DNA from: Cunninghamia lanceolata
Lineage: Eukaryota > Streptophyta > Pinopsida > Cupressales > Cupressaceae
Assembly: GCA_027924645.1 (NCBI GenBank)
Contig: BSBN01000213.1
Coordinates: 31,312,501 to 31,376,500, forward strand
DNA: 64,000 nt
Direction: 5' to 3'
Position 1 is the first letter of the stretch, and each line of letters begins with the position of its first letter. Below the pieces are notes generated by a model. That model had not been told where the DNA came from, did not search any database, and saw nothing but the letters and a program-made list of their open reading frames with translations. This document shows, in pieces, positions 32,084 to 42,878 of the stretch. The position numbers and the translations under genes are program-made.

Positions 32084-34800
32084 ATGAGTACTCCAAGGTG
32101 CGGGAAACTAACTTGTGTCATATTTGCTCAAAAGGATTTGACCTTAAATAGAAGTTCAAAGAAGGAAGCAAAGTGGCAAAAAATTGATAGATTGCAGTCT
32201 TCTTTAAGTAGGATCATTTCTAATTTATCTATAAATCTTAGAATTCATTCAAGCTTGCGAAGCACCATGACCCTGAAAAAAGAGAGATGAGATCCACCAA
32301 TACACAAGTGATGTGTAGTCTCAAATCTAACAACATCATGCTAACCTTCTTCATACCCCCATTTGAGGAATCACTTGAAGTGGATTTAGAAGAGTTTGAA
32401 AAGGATTAGGAAAAACATAGTGGAATATCAAAAGAAAATCACCAAGCATTGGATAAATGAGAAGAAAATAGTTTTTCCTAAGAATTTGGGGTGAGGTAAG
32501 TTCAAAGACAAGTTCATGATCATGATCATCCTTCTCAACTAGATAACAAGCCAAGAATAGGATTGTATTTTCAGGCCATGGATGTTCCATCTTATAAGCA
32601 TCAAATGTAATGGTAATGAACATTTTGATTGGGGCTCCTTGATTGGTGATTGTTTCCACAAGAAATTGAATAAATTTGGGAAAACTCATGAGTTCCTAAT
32701 GACATTGTACCTAATGTATTTGATGGCTCATCATGGCACATTCACAGGGTTCAACATCATCGAGTTATGCCAACATATTCACATATATAGGAACTTTGCT
32801 CAGCTACAATATTATGAGCCTCTCAAGCACAATATAAGAGTAGACAACACTTTCCTCATGCACTCAATGTGAGAAATAGAAATCCAAAGACATAATAGTT
32901 TTTGAAAAGGCAATAGTAGTCATATCTGACTGGGTTGATTCATACATACAATTCTAAATATTTACCTACATTTAAGTATATGGATTCATGTCCTACCCTT
33001 ACATGCTATTGATGTACCTGAGTGGAAAAGTTATTTTAATGAGGTATCTTTGCCAAATCTTTGAAATAAACTTTCTATTAGAGGGAGGCATAAACCTAGA
33101 TTAAAATAGCTATGGATTCTAAATCCATTAATGAGGAAATGACCAAATTCAACTTCAAGTTCCTCTATGAAAATCACACTTATGACACAAGGGCTTTGTG
33201 TGATCAATGTTAGGAAACAATTTTATGCATGTTTCAAAGGTTGAAGACTATTGGGCCAATTATGTAGATGAGTTTGAAGTGTGGAGAAGGAATTTCAGTC
33301 ACTTGACAGCTCACCAAGTTGCTATTTTTATTGGAGGATGTAGACAGGATTTCAGATGATGAGGATGATATCTTGTCACCACAATTTATAAAAGACAAGA
33401 TAGAGAAACAACCTTTACCCTTAGTCAAATGGTTGAATAAAGAAGTTTCTTCAAATTAGGAAAGGGCCAATATTATTTTGAAGCGTAATAATTTCTTCTT
33501 AAGTTCTAAGATGACAAGAGAAATAATGTTTCCCAAGGAGAAAACTCTAGTTATAGACCTGCCAATGGAAAAGAAGCTTCCACCTCCTTCAAAACTAGAT
33601 AAAAAGGAGTGAAAAAGATGCAAAGAAGAAAGAGAAGAAAAAGGTAGAATGCAATCCAAAGGAAGGAATTTTGAGGGAAATTCTAGGAAGAGGACTGACA
33701 TTGTTACACTTATTCAACATGAGCAGCCTATGTTGACTCATATCCCTCCATTGTTGATTTGAGTCCAAAGGAGGTTGTATTCACCAACATAATTAGAACA
33801 TTAGGTGCTATCTCCATTGCAGGATATTTTCCACCCCAAGATAATCCAAAAATAGTTGAAGTAGAAATTCAAGAGGAAGTTCCTATATGGGTACAAGAGG
33901 TAGTTGGGAGAAAGAGGAAAATGCCTTCATATCAAATTAATTTTGACACTCTTGACAAAGTAGGGAGAACTAGTTGTGAAGAAACCCAAGTGCCAATCCA
34001 AGATGACCAAGACTATGAGAGAAAATTTAATCATTGAAATGGTTATTCCTACTAAAGACAAGTCCATCCAAGTTGCAAAGCCTGCTAATTCTTAGATTGT
34101 TAAGATCGATTTGTGGCCAAGTACTCGGCATAGTGACATTACTATGTTAGAAGTCGTCACATGAAACATTAAGGAAACGGTAATCAAGGATGGAGAAGAC
34201 AAGGTAGCCTTAAAGGCTAAGGTTAAGTAGCTCATGGAATACATTTCTAATCTTCTTCAGTTTACTTCAAAGCCTACTATGTTTATATCCCAAGTTCTAG
34301 ACTCCACCCAAGAACAAAAACAATAAGATCACCTAGTCATATATGGGAAGAATTTAGAGAAGTGGCTTGAAGACATTTGTGATCGAGGTACCGAAGTGTT
34401 AGAAAAATTGTATCAATTGACAACAAATGCAAAGGTCATTATGGGGATCAAGGACATTAAAAAGTGTATGATAGAAACACTCCCATCATATGAGAAGAAT
34501 GTTGAAAAGTTGAAATAAGCAAGTCTATAAAATTGACTAAGAAACAAAAGGACAGGGTGTTTACATGGAAAGAGCAATATTCCTTCCTCTTGAGAATTTT
34601 AGATGAATATTCATCTATTTTTATTGAGTGGACATATAAATTATTTCAAGTTGAGAAAAACTTCTATTGTGGTACAAATTCCATGTAAATATACTGATGA
34701 TGAGAGATTCGTCCAAGACTTGGATGAAGTTTAGGGTGAATTCAGACAATTAATAAGGGAAATATTTGGGAAGGATTGATAAGTAGACAAGAAGCATATT
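32084..34800 (+). pseudogene. Decayed accessory gene, relic D
   Basis: Pieces in several frames follow the order of the accessory gene of elements A and G. CSLKSNNIMLTFFIPPFEES (about 32316) matches CSLRPNDIEKCFTIPVWREN. HEFLMTLYLMYLMAHHGTF and VDNTFLMHSM (32582-32872) match HEFHMMSDLVYLMAFQGQF and VNDAFLMHAV. GRKRKMPSYQ (about 33910) matches GRKRRKASYQ, and KDGEDKVALKAKV (about 34190) matches the start of the coiled coil. Stops and frameshifts are many, so this copy is much older than the others. The function is unknown. Confidence 0.7.
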
Positions 34801-35245
34801 TTGGCAACAATCATGGTCTATTTCCACAAAGCAAAAATGATTTAGAAGACTTCAAAAAACTAATTTTTGAGGTTGAGTTTGTCCATCAAGTTGAAACCAT
34901 GCACATAGATTCAATATTAGTACCACAATAGATATCAACACCAAGAAATTCCAGTGGAAAGGTTGGGTAGTTTTTTAGCACTTTATTTTTATCCTGATCA
35001 ACTATTTGAGAAAGATCTATTTTTGGATTCCCTTTCATGTAGATGTTATCAAATTTTGGATAATATTTTGTTAATAAATTGTAATAAACATAACTATCAG
35101 TTTAGCCGATATGTTGCATGTTTTAGATTGATTTTTAGTGGCTAGGATTAAATCATAATAAAGATTACATTCATGAAAAACTATTCCTAGGATAGAAGTA
35201 GTAGATAAATTCTTTATTTACTCTCATGCAATTCCTTGTAAGCAG

Positions 35246-35253
35246 TATAAATA
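35246..35253 (+). promoter_or_regulatory. TATA box of the relic D LTR
   Basis: AGTATAAATAAG is identical over this span to the TATA context in the LTR of element G (53247-53258). It lies downstream of the accessory pseudogene in both. Confidence 0.6.
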
Positions 35254-35639
35254 AGTGTCTGGTAATTTTCAAGCCTACTTATTTGTTGAAATTGTTGTTC
35301 ACAAAGTTATTGTTCTCACAATTGTTTGTGTTGTGAATTGAGTGTTTTCAATAAATTTAAGTTTTGTATTGTTAAATTTATTGGAAGAAGTGTTGTGGAT
35401 TTGTACACAATCCTTCATACTTAATCCATAAATTGTGTTTTCATCCTTATGTTTTTCATTAAATTTGCTTTGTACAAATTTTTTATTTTTGATCTCTAAA
35501 TTTAATTGAAAAACATAAACATCTTTAGTCATGTTAGTTTACTTTTTGTAGTAAATAGTTTTATATCAAAAACTCTTTATCTAGTGTAGAAATGGTGAAA
35601 GTGCTTTGTGCTCTAGACTAAAAAATAAAAAGATAGGTT

Positions 35640-35775
35640 TTTAAATTCAGTTTGTTTGAAAAGTCTTTTAAATTCCAAGTCAAAGGGAGCTACCCCTACT
35701 AATTCAAAAAATAGTTTATTGTACATACTATTCCATTTTGTGTCATATTGAAAGGTGTGAATTAAAATAGTAACA
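35640..35775 (+). repeat. 3' end of the relic D LTR
   Basis: The text AAAGGTGTGAATTAAAATAG..TAACA aligns with AAAGGTGTGAATTGAAATGCCAACA, the end of the element G LTR at 54018. GGGAGCTACCCCTACT also aligns with GGGAACTCCCCCTTC upstream. No primer site follows at 35776, so this is a solo or 3' LTR. Confidence 0.6.
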
Positions 35776-37850
35776 ATTGCTTCCAAGATTCTCAATACCT
35801 ATTAAGAGATTTATATCATTTTTCTCTTTCACTATGGGAAAAGACTCAACAAACTCAAATGTCTCTCTAAGATTGATCTTATTAAGTGGATAACCTGCAT
35901 GGCTCTTCTAGATGTAAAAAAATGGGTTCTCTATGGCATACTTCTTTTTAATGGGCAATTCAAGTTGTTTAGGTGACTTATAATATTTTCAATGTGTTTG
36001 GTGCCAATTCATTCTATAGAGCTCTAAGCACATGTCTCCTACTAGTATAATATGTTTAACAACCCTTTTTAACCATTTCAGTAGTTCTAAAATTTAATAC
36101 ACATTCCTTGAACCTTTATTTGTCTTCATGCCATCCACCAGACTTCTTTCAGATCACTTTAATTTTTTTTCCACCCATGCCTCATTATTTTTCCCTCCTC
36201 TGTCTTTTTCATCCAAGGATATCCTTTATTTAATTTTATTTATTACCATATCCATATCATAGGAATGCCAGTAGTTTAGCATGATACATGAGGTTTATTA
36301 TATTTGTATTACAATTTAAATCAAATATTTATATTTGTTAAAATATGTATTTAGAATTTAAACAATTATTGTATATTTATAATTACCTAGCAAGATATCC
36401 TTCCAAGATGGGGTCTTGAATATAATTAAACAAGAAGATGATATCAGTCACATCCTCATTCTAACATCAAACCATGGTGTTGAAGATCATTACTTGACTT
36501 TAAAATTGAAGTGGGTAGAGGTCTATTCCCTAATCAAACTACAAAAACCTGCACCATCTAGCACCTTGTTATCGGCAAATCAATCAGTATACATATCCAC
36601 AACAAGGTAGAATGGGTGCCTTCATGGTATGTGACACTTTTTTGCCATCTTAACCACATTTGCTTCCTATCTCATTATACTTTATGATATCATGCTATAT
36701 ATTTGACACTTCTAGGATATTGATTCATGTAATGTTGTTAACTTCGCAAAAAAATTCTTTCTACATCTCATGATAGCTTCCCTATATTTGCCACTCTTGA
36801 TTCATTCCTCCTTGAGGATAATAGTGGTGTGTGTATAATAGATATGCATGTTTCTCCTTCACTTACACATGTTGATAATGCACCTTCTCCCATGCCCAAT
36901 GATATACTTGTTGATTTGGGATTACCTATCTATGATAATTATTCTAGTAAGAGGCTTTATGATGATTGTACTTCTATCACTAGTGATGTGTCTGTACATA
37001 ATAAACCTTGTTTATGTTCACCTTTACATGAGTTTGTTACCCTCCATGTCATTCATCATAGCCCTTTTCTATATCTTTTGGTTCATCGTATATTGGTGAT
37101 ATATTGAGTGCAATGCTAGCTCTTTATCTTCTCATGATGAGGTCAATGGCTCTTTGATCCATGATGATTTGGCTTATGACACATAGGAGCATGGTGCTAG
37201 CTCTTTATCTTCTCATGATGAGGTTGATGACTCTTTGATCCATAATGATTTGGTTTATGACAAACATCCTTTAAGCACACTATTTGATAGAACCATTTAG
37301 TGGAAATGAAGATGTGAAGTTACATGTAAAATCACTTTCATCTTCATATTATGCTCATATACATGATAATGGTACATTAAATGAATGCATTTGGTTATGT
37401 ATTAATTGGACAAGAAAAAGAGTGGTTTAATTCATGTCATGATTTGTATAAATCATTTCATGCCTTATCATGTGCTTATATAGATTATTTACGTGTAGCA
37501 AGTTAGAACATGCATTTCTTATGATTCTCATATTGCACATTCTAGTGGCCCTTCCTTAGTGGATCCCATGGATTTTTCTATGCATCATGATGATATACCC
37601 CTTGTGGATTATTTTTTGGGATTCTCCTTTGGACCCTTTCATGCTCTATTATGATATATCTTTGAACAATTGTGTACCTTCTATTAGCATTATGGTGTCA
37701 TTTACCTTGAAAATTCTATATATATTTTATGTGCTTCCAACACTCTTGGAAAGTGTCCTTGGACACCTAGAGTGTAATTGGAAGAATTAATTTATAATTT
37801 AGATTCCATAGATTCTTGGTATTAATTGTCATATGCATTCATGAAGGTGG
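35776..37850. other. No gene recognised, apart from an 81-bp tandem repeat
   Basis: Mostly AT-rich, frames broken. At 36829-37107 a + frame of 92 codons of unknown identity is open. Two copies of an 81-bp (27-codon) unit start at 37115 and 37196, each beginning GCTAGCTCTTTATCTTCTCA. Read in one frame they give SSLSSHDEV and SLIHDDLAYD-like repeats, with differences mainly conservative, as if once coding. Confidence 0.45.
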
Positions 37851-38550
37851 TGTAGCACAATAGTGGCACTTATTTTTTTACTTTGGAATCATTTATGGCA
37901 CTTTCCCAATTCTAGGCACTAGGATTGAGAAATGGAATCCTTTTATGATGGATGGGACCTACATGAGTTGGCCACTCCATTTTGTATTGCTACATTTGAG
38001 GATGTGGGAGTTTATTTTTCATAGATGCTATGTTGGTTATAATTTCAAATTGGAGACTCATTGATTGAGCCCATGTGAAATTATTAAATTATTTACTATT
38101 CTCAAAAAATGCTCTATGAGTTGGGCATGGGATTTTTTTTGCATACCATGGTTTTGGTACCTGTTGTTTTGGTAAAACCATTTATGGTTTTAGCCTCCTC
38201 CTTGCCTATAAATTGAGAGTATGATATAGTGGACTTGAGAGTATTATTTTACAAGTACATAGGTGATGTCAAAATGTTGTTAGAGTTTGGAGTGGTAGTG
38301 TGTTGATATTATAGTATGTACATTGAAGATTAATACATAATTGTTGTCTTTTTTCTGGTGGAGTTTTTCCTTGAAAGGGTTTCTCCTCGTAAATCCTGTG
38401 TCTTAATGGTTTGTTGATTTTATTTCTTATTTGTTGATTTGAGCATCTACATATTATCTTTATGGTAATCTCATAAAAGGAACAAATTTCAGATTTGCAT
38501 ACACTTTGTTGAAGTTTTTATTATAATAGGTTCACCTTTGTTTATCAACA
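37851..38550 (+). repeat. Probable 5' LTR of a copia element (E)
   Basis: It ends TTTATCAACA at 38550 just before a tRNA-iMet-like primer site. Inside are TATAAATT (38207-38214) and the copia U5 signature of a glycine-tract-like GGAGTTTTTCC..GGGTTTCTCC near 38360. The start at TGTAGCACAA is a guess; the 3' LTR lies outside the window. Confidence 0.5.
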
Positions 38551-38553
38551 TTT

Positions 38554-38565
38554 TGTATCAGAGAT
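38554..38565 (+). other. Decayed tRNA-iMet primer binding site, copia element E
   Basis: TGTATCAGAGAT resembles TGGTATCAGAGC with three mismatches, three bases after the inferred LTR end. Confidence 0.5.
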
Positions 38566-38676
38566 AATAGTTTTGTATAGAGGGGGATGCCTTTCCATTA
38601 AGTGTTGAATGTTTTTTGGCTGCAGAAGGAGCTTTTGCATTGTATTGTTTTGTATATTTGTGAAGAGATTGAAACC

Positions 38677-39250
38677 ATGGCCTCTACCTCTTAAGTGGTT
38701 ATTGATAAATTCAATGGTTTTGAATACGAGATGTGGAATCTTAAGATGGAAAATATTTTGGAAGAAAGAGATCAATGAGTGTTAGTTGCATAAGAAAAGA
38801 AGTTGGATGCAATTTCTGATGATGATTGGAAGAAGTTGGACAAGAAGGCACAAGGAACCATTCGGTTGTGTCTTGGAGATTCTATCTTCTTGAATGTCTT
38901 TGAGGAGACACTGCATACAAGCTATGGAAGAGGATAGGTGATATTTACCAAACTAAAGTCTAGATAAACAATAAATTATATCTCAAAAGATGGTTGTATT
39001 CTTTAAGAATGAAATATGGTGATTTTATTGAAAATCATTTGAATGCTTTTAATTTGATTTTGAGTTAGCTTGCTTTAGTATATGTTAAGTTAGAAGAGGA
39101 AGATAGATGCATCTTACTACTTTGCTTTTTACATGAATCTTGGGAAAATCTAATTGTTGCCATAAGTGGTAGTGGTGTAGAGCCAAAAATGGACAATCTA
39201 ATTTCTATTCTACTTTTAGAAGAGATGAGAGGAAAATACATGAATGATGG
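38677..39250 (+). pseudogene. gag: Copia gag, N-terminal part
   Basis: ATG at 38677. Early sequence KFNGFEYEMWNLKMENIL and DDDWKKLDKKAQGTIRLCL is typical of plant copia gag (UBN2-like). Stops begin at once (Ser-stop after five codons) and frameshifts follow. The frame runs into an insertion near 39255. Confidence 0.75.
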
Positions 39251-39254
39251 TCTG

Positions 39255-39740
39255 AAGTGTTAGGGATTGCATGCAGAAGATATCAATTAAATGCAAATAA
39301 AGATTAAATAGAGGAATAAAAATACTTAGAAATAATAGCAGTGAGAGACAAGTTTTAATGTGGTTCACCCAAACCCGAGCTACATCCACCAATAGAGAGT
39401 CCAATATTATTATCCAGTAAATCAAACTGATTACAACCAGCAATCTTTGCAACTCAATACCACTACAAAATGCTACAATACATCAAATAAACCCTAACCC
39501 TTAGCCTCTTTTATCAAGCCTTATGTCAGTTACAAAAATAGGGTTTTTTTTTTTAATGTCGGCCAATAGAAAAATAACTCCTGACGCCTTTATAATAGAA
39601 AACTGCCCCTGAACCTCGCAAGGGGTGCTGCCCCTTGATCCTGTTGAAGAATTTGGGGGGAAACCAAACTGATAAAAGTGGGGTAAATTTAACCTCCGAG
39701 TCTGATTAGGCTCCATATAACAACACAAAGGATTCCTTCC
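39255..39740. mobile_element. Unclassified insertion of about 0.5 kb in copia gag
   Basis: Copia gag homology stops near 39255 (LEEMRGKYMNDG) and resumes near 39745 (GRSKEK). The intervening DNA includes GTGGTTCACCCAAACCCGAG (about 39360) and a T run (39545-39555). Its boundaries and any target duplication are not clear. Confidence 0.35.
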
Positions 39741-39744
39741 ATGT

Positions 39745-40434
39745 TTGGGGAAGGTCCAAGGAAAAAGTATGGCCAAAGGGGGATAAAAAGAAAGATCCAA
39801 ATCTAAAGGATGGTCAAAACCCCATGGAAGAGTAGAGTAAAGTGTTGGAACCATGGGAAGAGTGGACATGTGAAGAAGGAATGTAGAAACAAGAAGAATC
39901 TTCATATTCCTCCACAAAAAAAATCTTCTGATAATGGTGATAATGATGTTTTAATTATTTCTACTAACACTATTAGTGATGATGCTTAGCTCATTCATTC
40001 AGGTTGCTCCTACCATAGGAATCCTCACAAGGACTGGTTTTCATCCTACAAGGCTTATGATCTTTCCTTGGGGACAACACTAAGTAAATAGTTGGTAAAG
40101 GAAAAGTACAATTATGTTTTAGTGATGGAAGAGTTAAAACTCTTGATCATGTTTTGCATATTCCAAGACTTGCAAGGAACTTAAAATTAGTGTCCTAGTT
40201 GAATGATTTTGGTATGCATGTAACATTTCACAAGTCTGGTTGTAGGTTGGTGAGAGGAAACCAAGTGGTAGCTAGAGGATCTTAGATTGGGACTTTTTTA
40301 AGGATGAATGCCTCCACATTTTCTAACTCTACCAATGTAACCAACAATTATGAAAATGCATGTATGTTGTGGCACCAAAATTTGGGTCACATAAGTGAAA
40401 AATGTCTTAGGCCCATGATTAATAAAAAAATTAG
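39745..40434 (+). pseudogene. Copia gag knuckle, protease and pre-integrase region
   Basis: CWNHGKSGHVKKECRNKK at about 39844 is a CCHC knuckle whose second Cys is His. LIHSGCSYHRNPHKDWFSSY (about 39990) is the copia protease with the catalytic Asp replaced. MLWHQNLGHISEKCLRPMI (about 40368) is the GAG-pre-integrase zinc region. Frames are broken. Confidence 0.72.
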
Positions 40435-41062
40435 TTGACAATTTTTTTGATTATTTTGTTGGAAAAAATGGTTTCTATGAACATTGTGGTTTGTAAACAG
40501 AATAGACCATCACTTCCTATTGTAAGTTATAGAGCTAATAGATTATTGGAAAACAATCATTCTGATGTGTTTGGTCCAATGGATGTGGGTTCTATTAGAA
40601 AATCTCATTATTATGTTACATTCATTGATGATGCCTCTAGATACACCCGGATTTATTTTATGTGTGCTTATTCTAAAATTTTCACTAAGTTTAAGGAATT
40701 TAAAGCCTTATTTGAAAAGAAAACATGTTATAAAATAAAAGTGTTAAGATTTTATAATGTTGGTGAATATTGTTTTGGGAAATTTGATGAGTTATGTAAG
40801 AATGCAAGTATTGTTTGGCAAAAGACTACACCTTACACACCCCAACAAAATGGGGTTGCAAAAAAATGAACTGAACCTTAATGGAAAGGGCCACAAGTAT
40901 GATGAGTGGTATGCAGTTGGATTGATGCTTTTGGGCAAAGGTTGTAGGTACTGCTTGTTATTTGATTAACAAATCTCCTTATTCAACTCTTGTTGACAAA
41001 ACTCCTTATAAAGTGTGGACAAGTAAGAAACCTTTTGTTTCAGATTTAAGGATATTTGGTAA
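40435..41062 (+). pseudogene. int: Copia integrase core, interrupted by element F
   Basis: SDVFGPMDVGS (first Asp) and TFIDDASRYTRIYF are present. RFYNVGEYCF replaces the usual RSDNGGEF, so the second catalytic Asp is lost. TPQQNGVAKK follows and then a frameshift in a run of A. The sequence ends in LRIFGNA, where element F is inserted; it resumes at 46406. Confidence 0.82.
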
Positions 41063-42612
41063 TGCAGAGGCACCCACACTATAACATTTGCCTATAGCAT
41101 GAATGTCTGCAGACCAACCTCATCATCATCATCTTCGCCATCATCATCATATTCCCTAAAACCACCAACAGCATCATCATGCTTCTCGTTACACAGTCAG
41201 CATCATCATATTTCGGACGATCGCAAACATCCGCCTGCCGACTACTGTTCACCTCCGCTTTCCTTTTAACATCATCATCATGATGTTCAGCGGGCGCACA
41301 CATCCTCCGGTTGCACTGTTCATCGGGCTCCGAACTCCATCGTCATCATCATATGCAACACTTCCTTCGTTAGCAGGATATTCAACATCCGGTTGTCCCA
41401 AATATCCTGATGACGTTCACCTTCAGCAGCTTACCTTCGATGCTCCGCTACCCGACGACACTAACAGCATCATGATATAATTCATCCGGTTCCCTCGAAA
41501 CCTCCTGATGATGCTAATACAACCTTCTACCACGAACTTCCGCCGATACCTTAGCACTTAACGACGGCAGGATAAACTCGCATAAGGGGGATATCTCAAT
41601 ATCCTGATGACGATGATGTCATATCCTGATGACGATGACGTCACCCAATATCCTGATGACCTCTTCAACACTTAGTCGAAAAAAACAAACTTTCTTTCCC
41701 GCATCTACTCGCGATATGCGGATGTTTGGCACTCCCGATATGATGATCCTGATGCCGATACACTCCTCGGCTCCTCCTGCTGATGATCACCCCGACGAAC
41801 TCACACTTCATGCAATCGACAACATCATGCCGATCTTCTCCACTTATCCGGATGACGATGTCCGAACTGTCTGCAGGATATTCACCAAGATATCCTGATG
41901 ATGCCGTCTTCACGAACTTCTTCACTTAGCGAAATTTCCCTTCGCCGATCCACCAGGGATGACCCGATCCAACCTCAGGGTGATCTTCCAACTCCAGTTT
42001 ATCAACTTGACCTAGCACATGAGGATGCTAGGCTTCTCAGCATCTGTCGACCGCGATCCTGCACACCTGCATGTAAACAGAAAACAAACTACCAGCTAAC
42101 CTACTATACATTACCATTCCACCGATCAGATGAGTCAACCGGTGGAATGGATCAGGAAATCCATGACACCCTCTCAAACCAGCAGATCAATCGAGTAATG
42201 GAATGCAACCAGAGCAAGAACACAAACAGGATCACTTTATTGATTTCAAAGATGCACTACAATATGATCAATCTCTCTCTTAGTCTCACTCAAGCTCGAT
42301 CGATGATATCTGTCTGTATGTCCAACATCAACCGATCTCATGCTTATAAAGACTTTCCCTACGAGTACTACTGACCCGACTCCAAGCGGCTGGGAACTCT
42401 CCAAGCGGCTGGGAGATCCCACCGAACATACATCATGACAGCTGTTACAACTAACTAGCTAAAAATAGCAAAAGCCTGGTCAGCATGATCTTATCCTGAT
42501 CAGCATGACCTTATTACATGCATTTGGTCTAACAGACCTTCTTGGAAACACAAACAAGACCTAAACTACTAACTGCCTCATGAAGGCCAGCTGTCAGGTA
42601 GGTGCTCCTGCA
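41063..42612 (-). repeat. 3' LTR of element F
   Basis: 1550 bases, TGCAGAGG..CTCCTGCA on the + strand. It contains repeated ATATCCTGATGA motifs and TGACGTCA near 41637. In element orientation a TATAAGC lies near 42350, so the motif array would fall downstream of it. Confidence 0.9.
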
Positions 42613-42626
42613 CCATACTCCCCAAC
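42613..42626 (-). other. Polypurine tract of element F
   Basis: On the - strand GTTGGGGAGTATGG directly abuts the 3' LTR. Confidence 0.5.
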
Positions 42627-42878
42627 AGAAAAGAACTCATGTCCCATGAGTTTAGTATGTGGAAGTCCTCCACCTTTACACTTTGCCTTGTCAATAGTCT
42701 GACCTACTCCAGCTTTATCCTCTGCTGGCTCTTGGCTGCTCCAAGACTTCTGAACTGTAACTTGCTTTCTGGCAAGTAAGTCATCATGCCTGTTGATGTA
42801 GGCCTTTCTCTCACATACCCTGTGTTTGTCAGATTGTCTGACCAGAACCTCTGGCTGAACTGCCTCTGTGGTGTTCAA

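Noticed and set aside
41600..41700. Hammerhead-ribozyme-like CTGATGA followed by CGAAA (retrozyme idea)
   Set aside because: CTGATGA is part of a reiterated LTR motif. Between it and CGAAA no stem II can form (the closing pair would be C-C), and no stem I or III partner was found.
41280..41898. + strand ORFs in the element F LTRs (repeated at 45073-45691)
   Set aside because: They are near-identical in both LTRs only because the LTRs are young. Composition is motif repeats, and the element is read on the other strand.
42594..42878. Separate 94-codon gene after the element F gag-protease ORF
   Set aside because: It is the same frame continuing past the TAG into the LTR edge, with no start context or domain. 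It is more likely 3' tail sequence.
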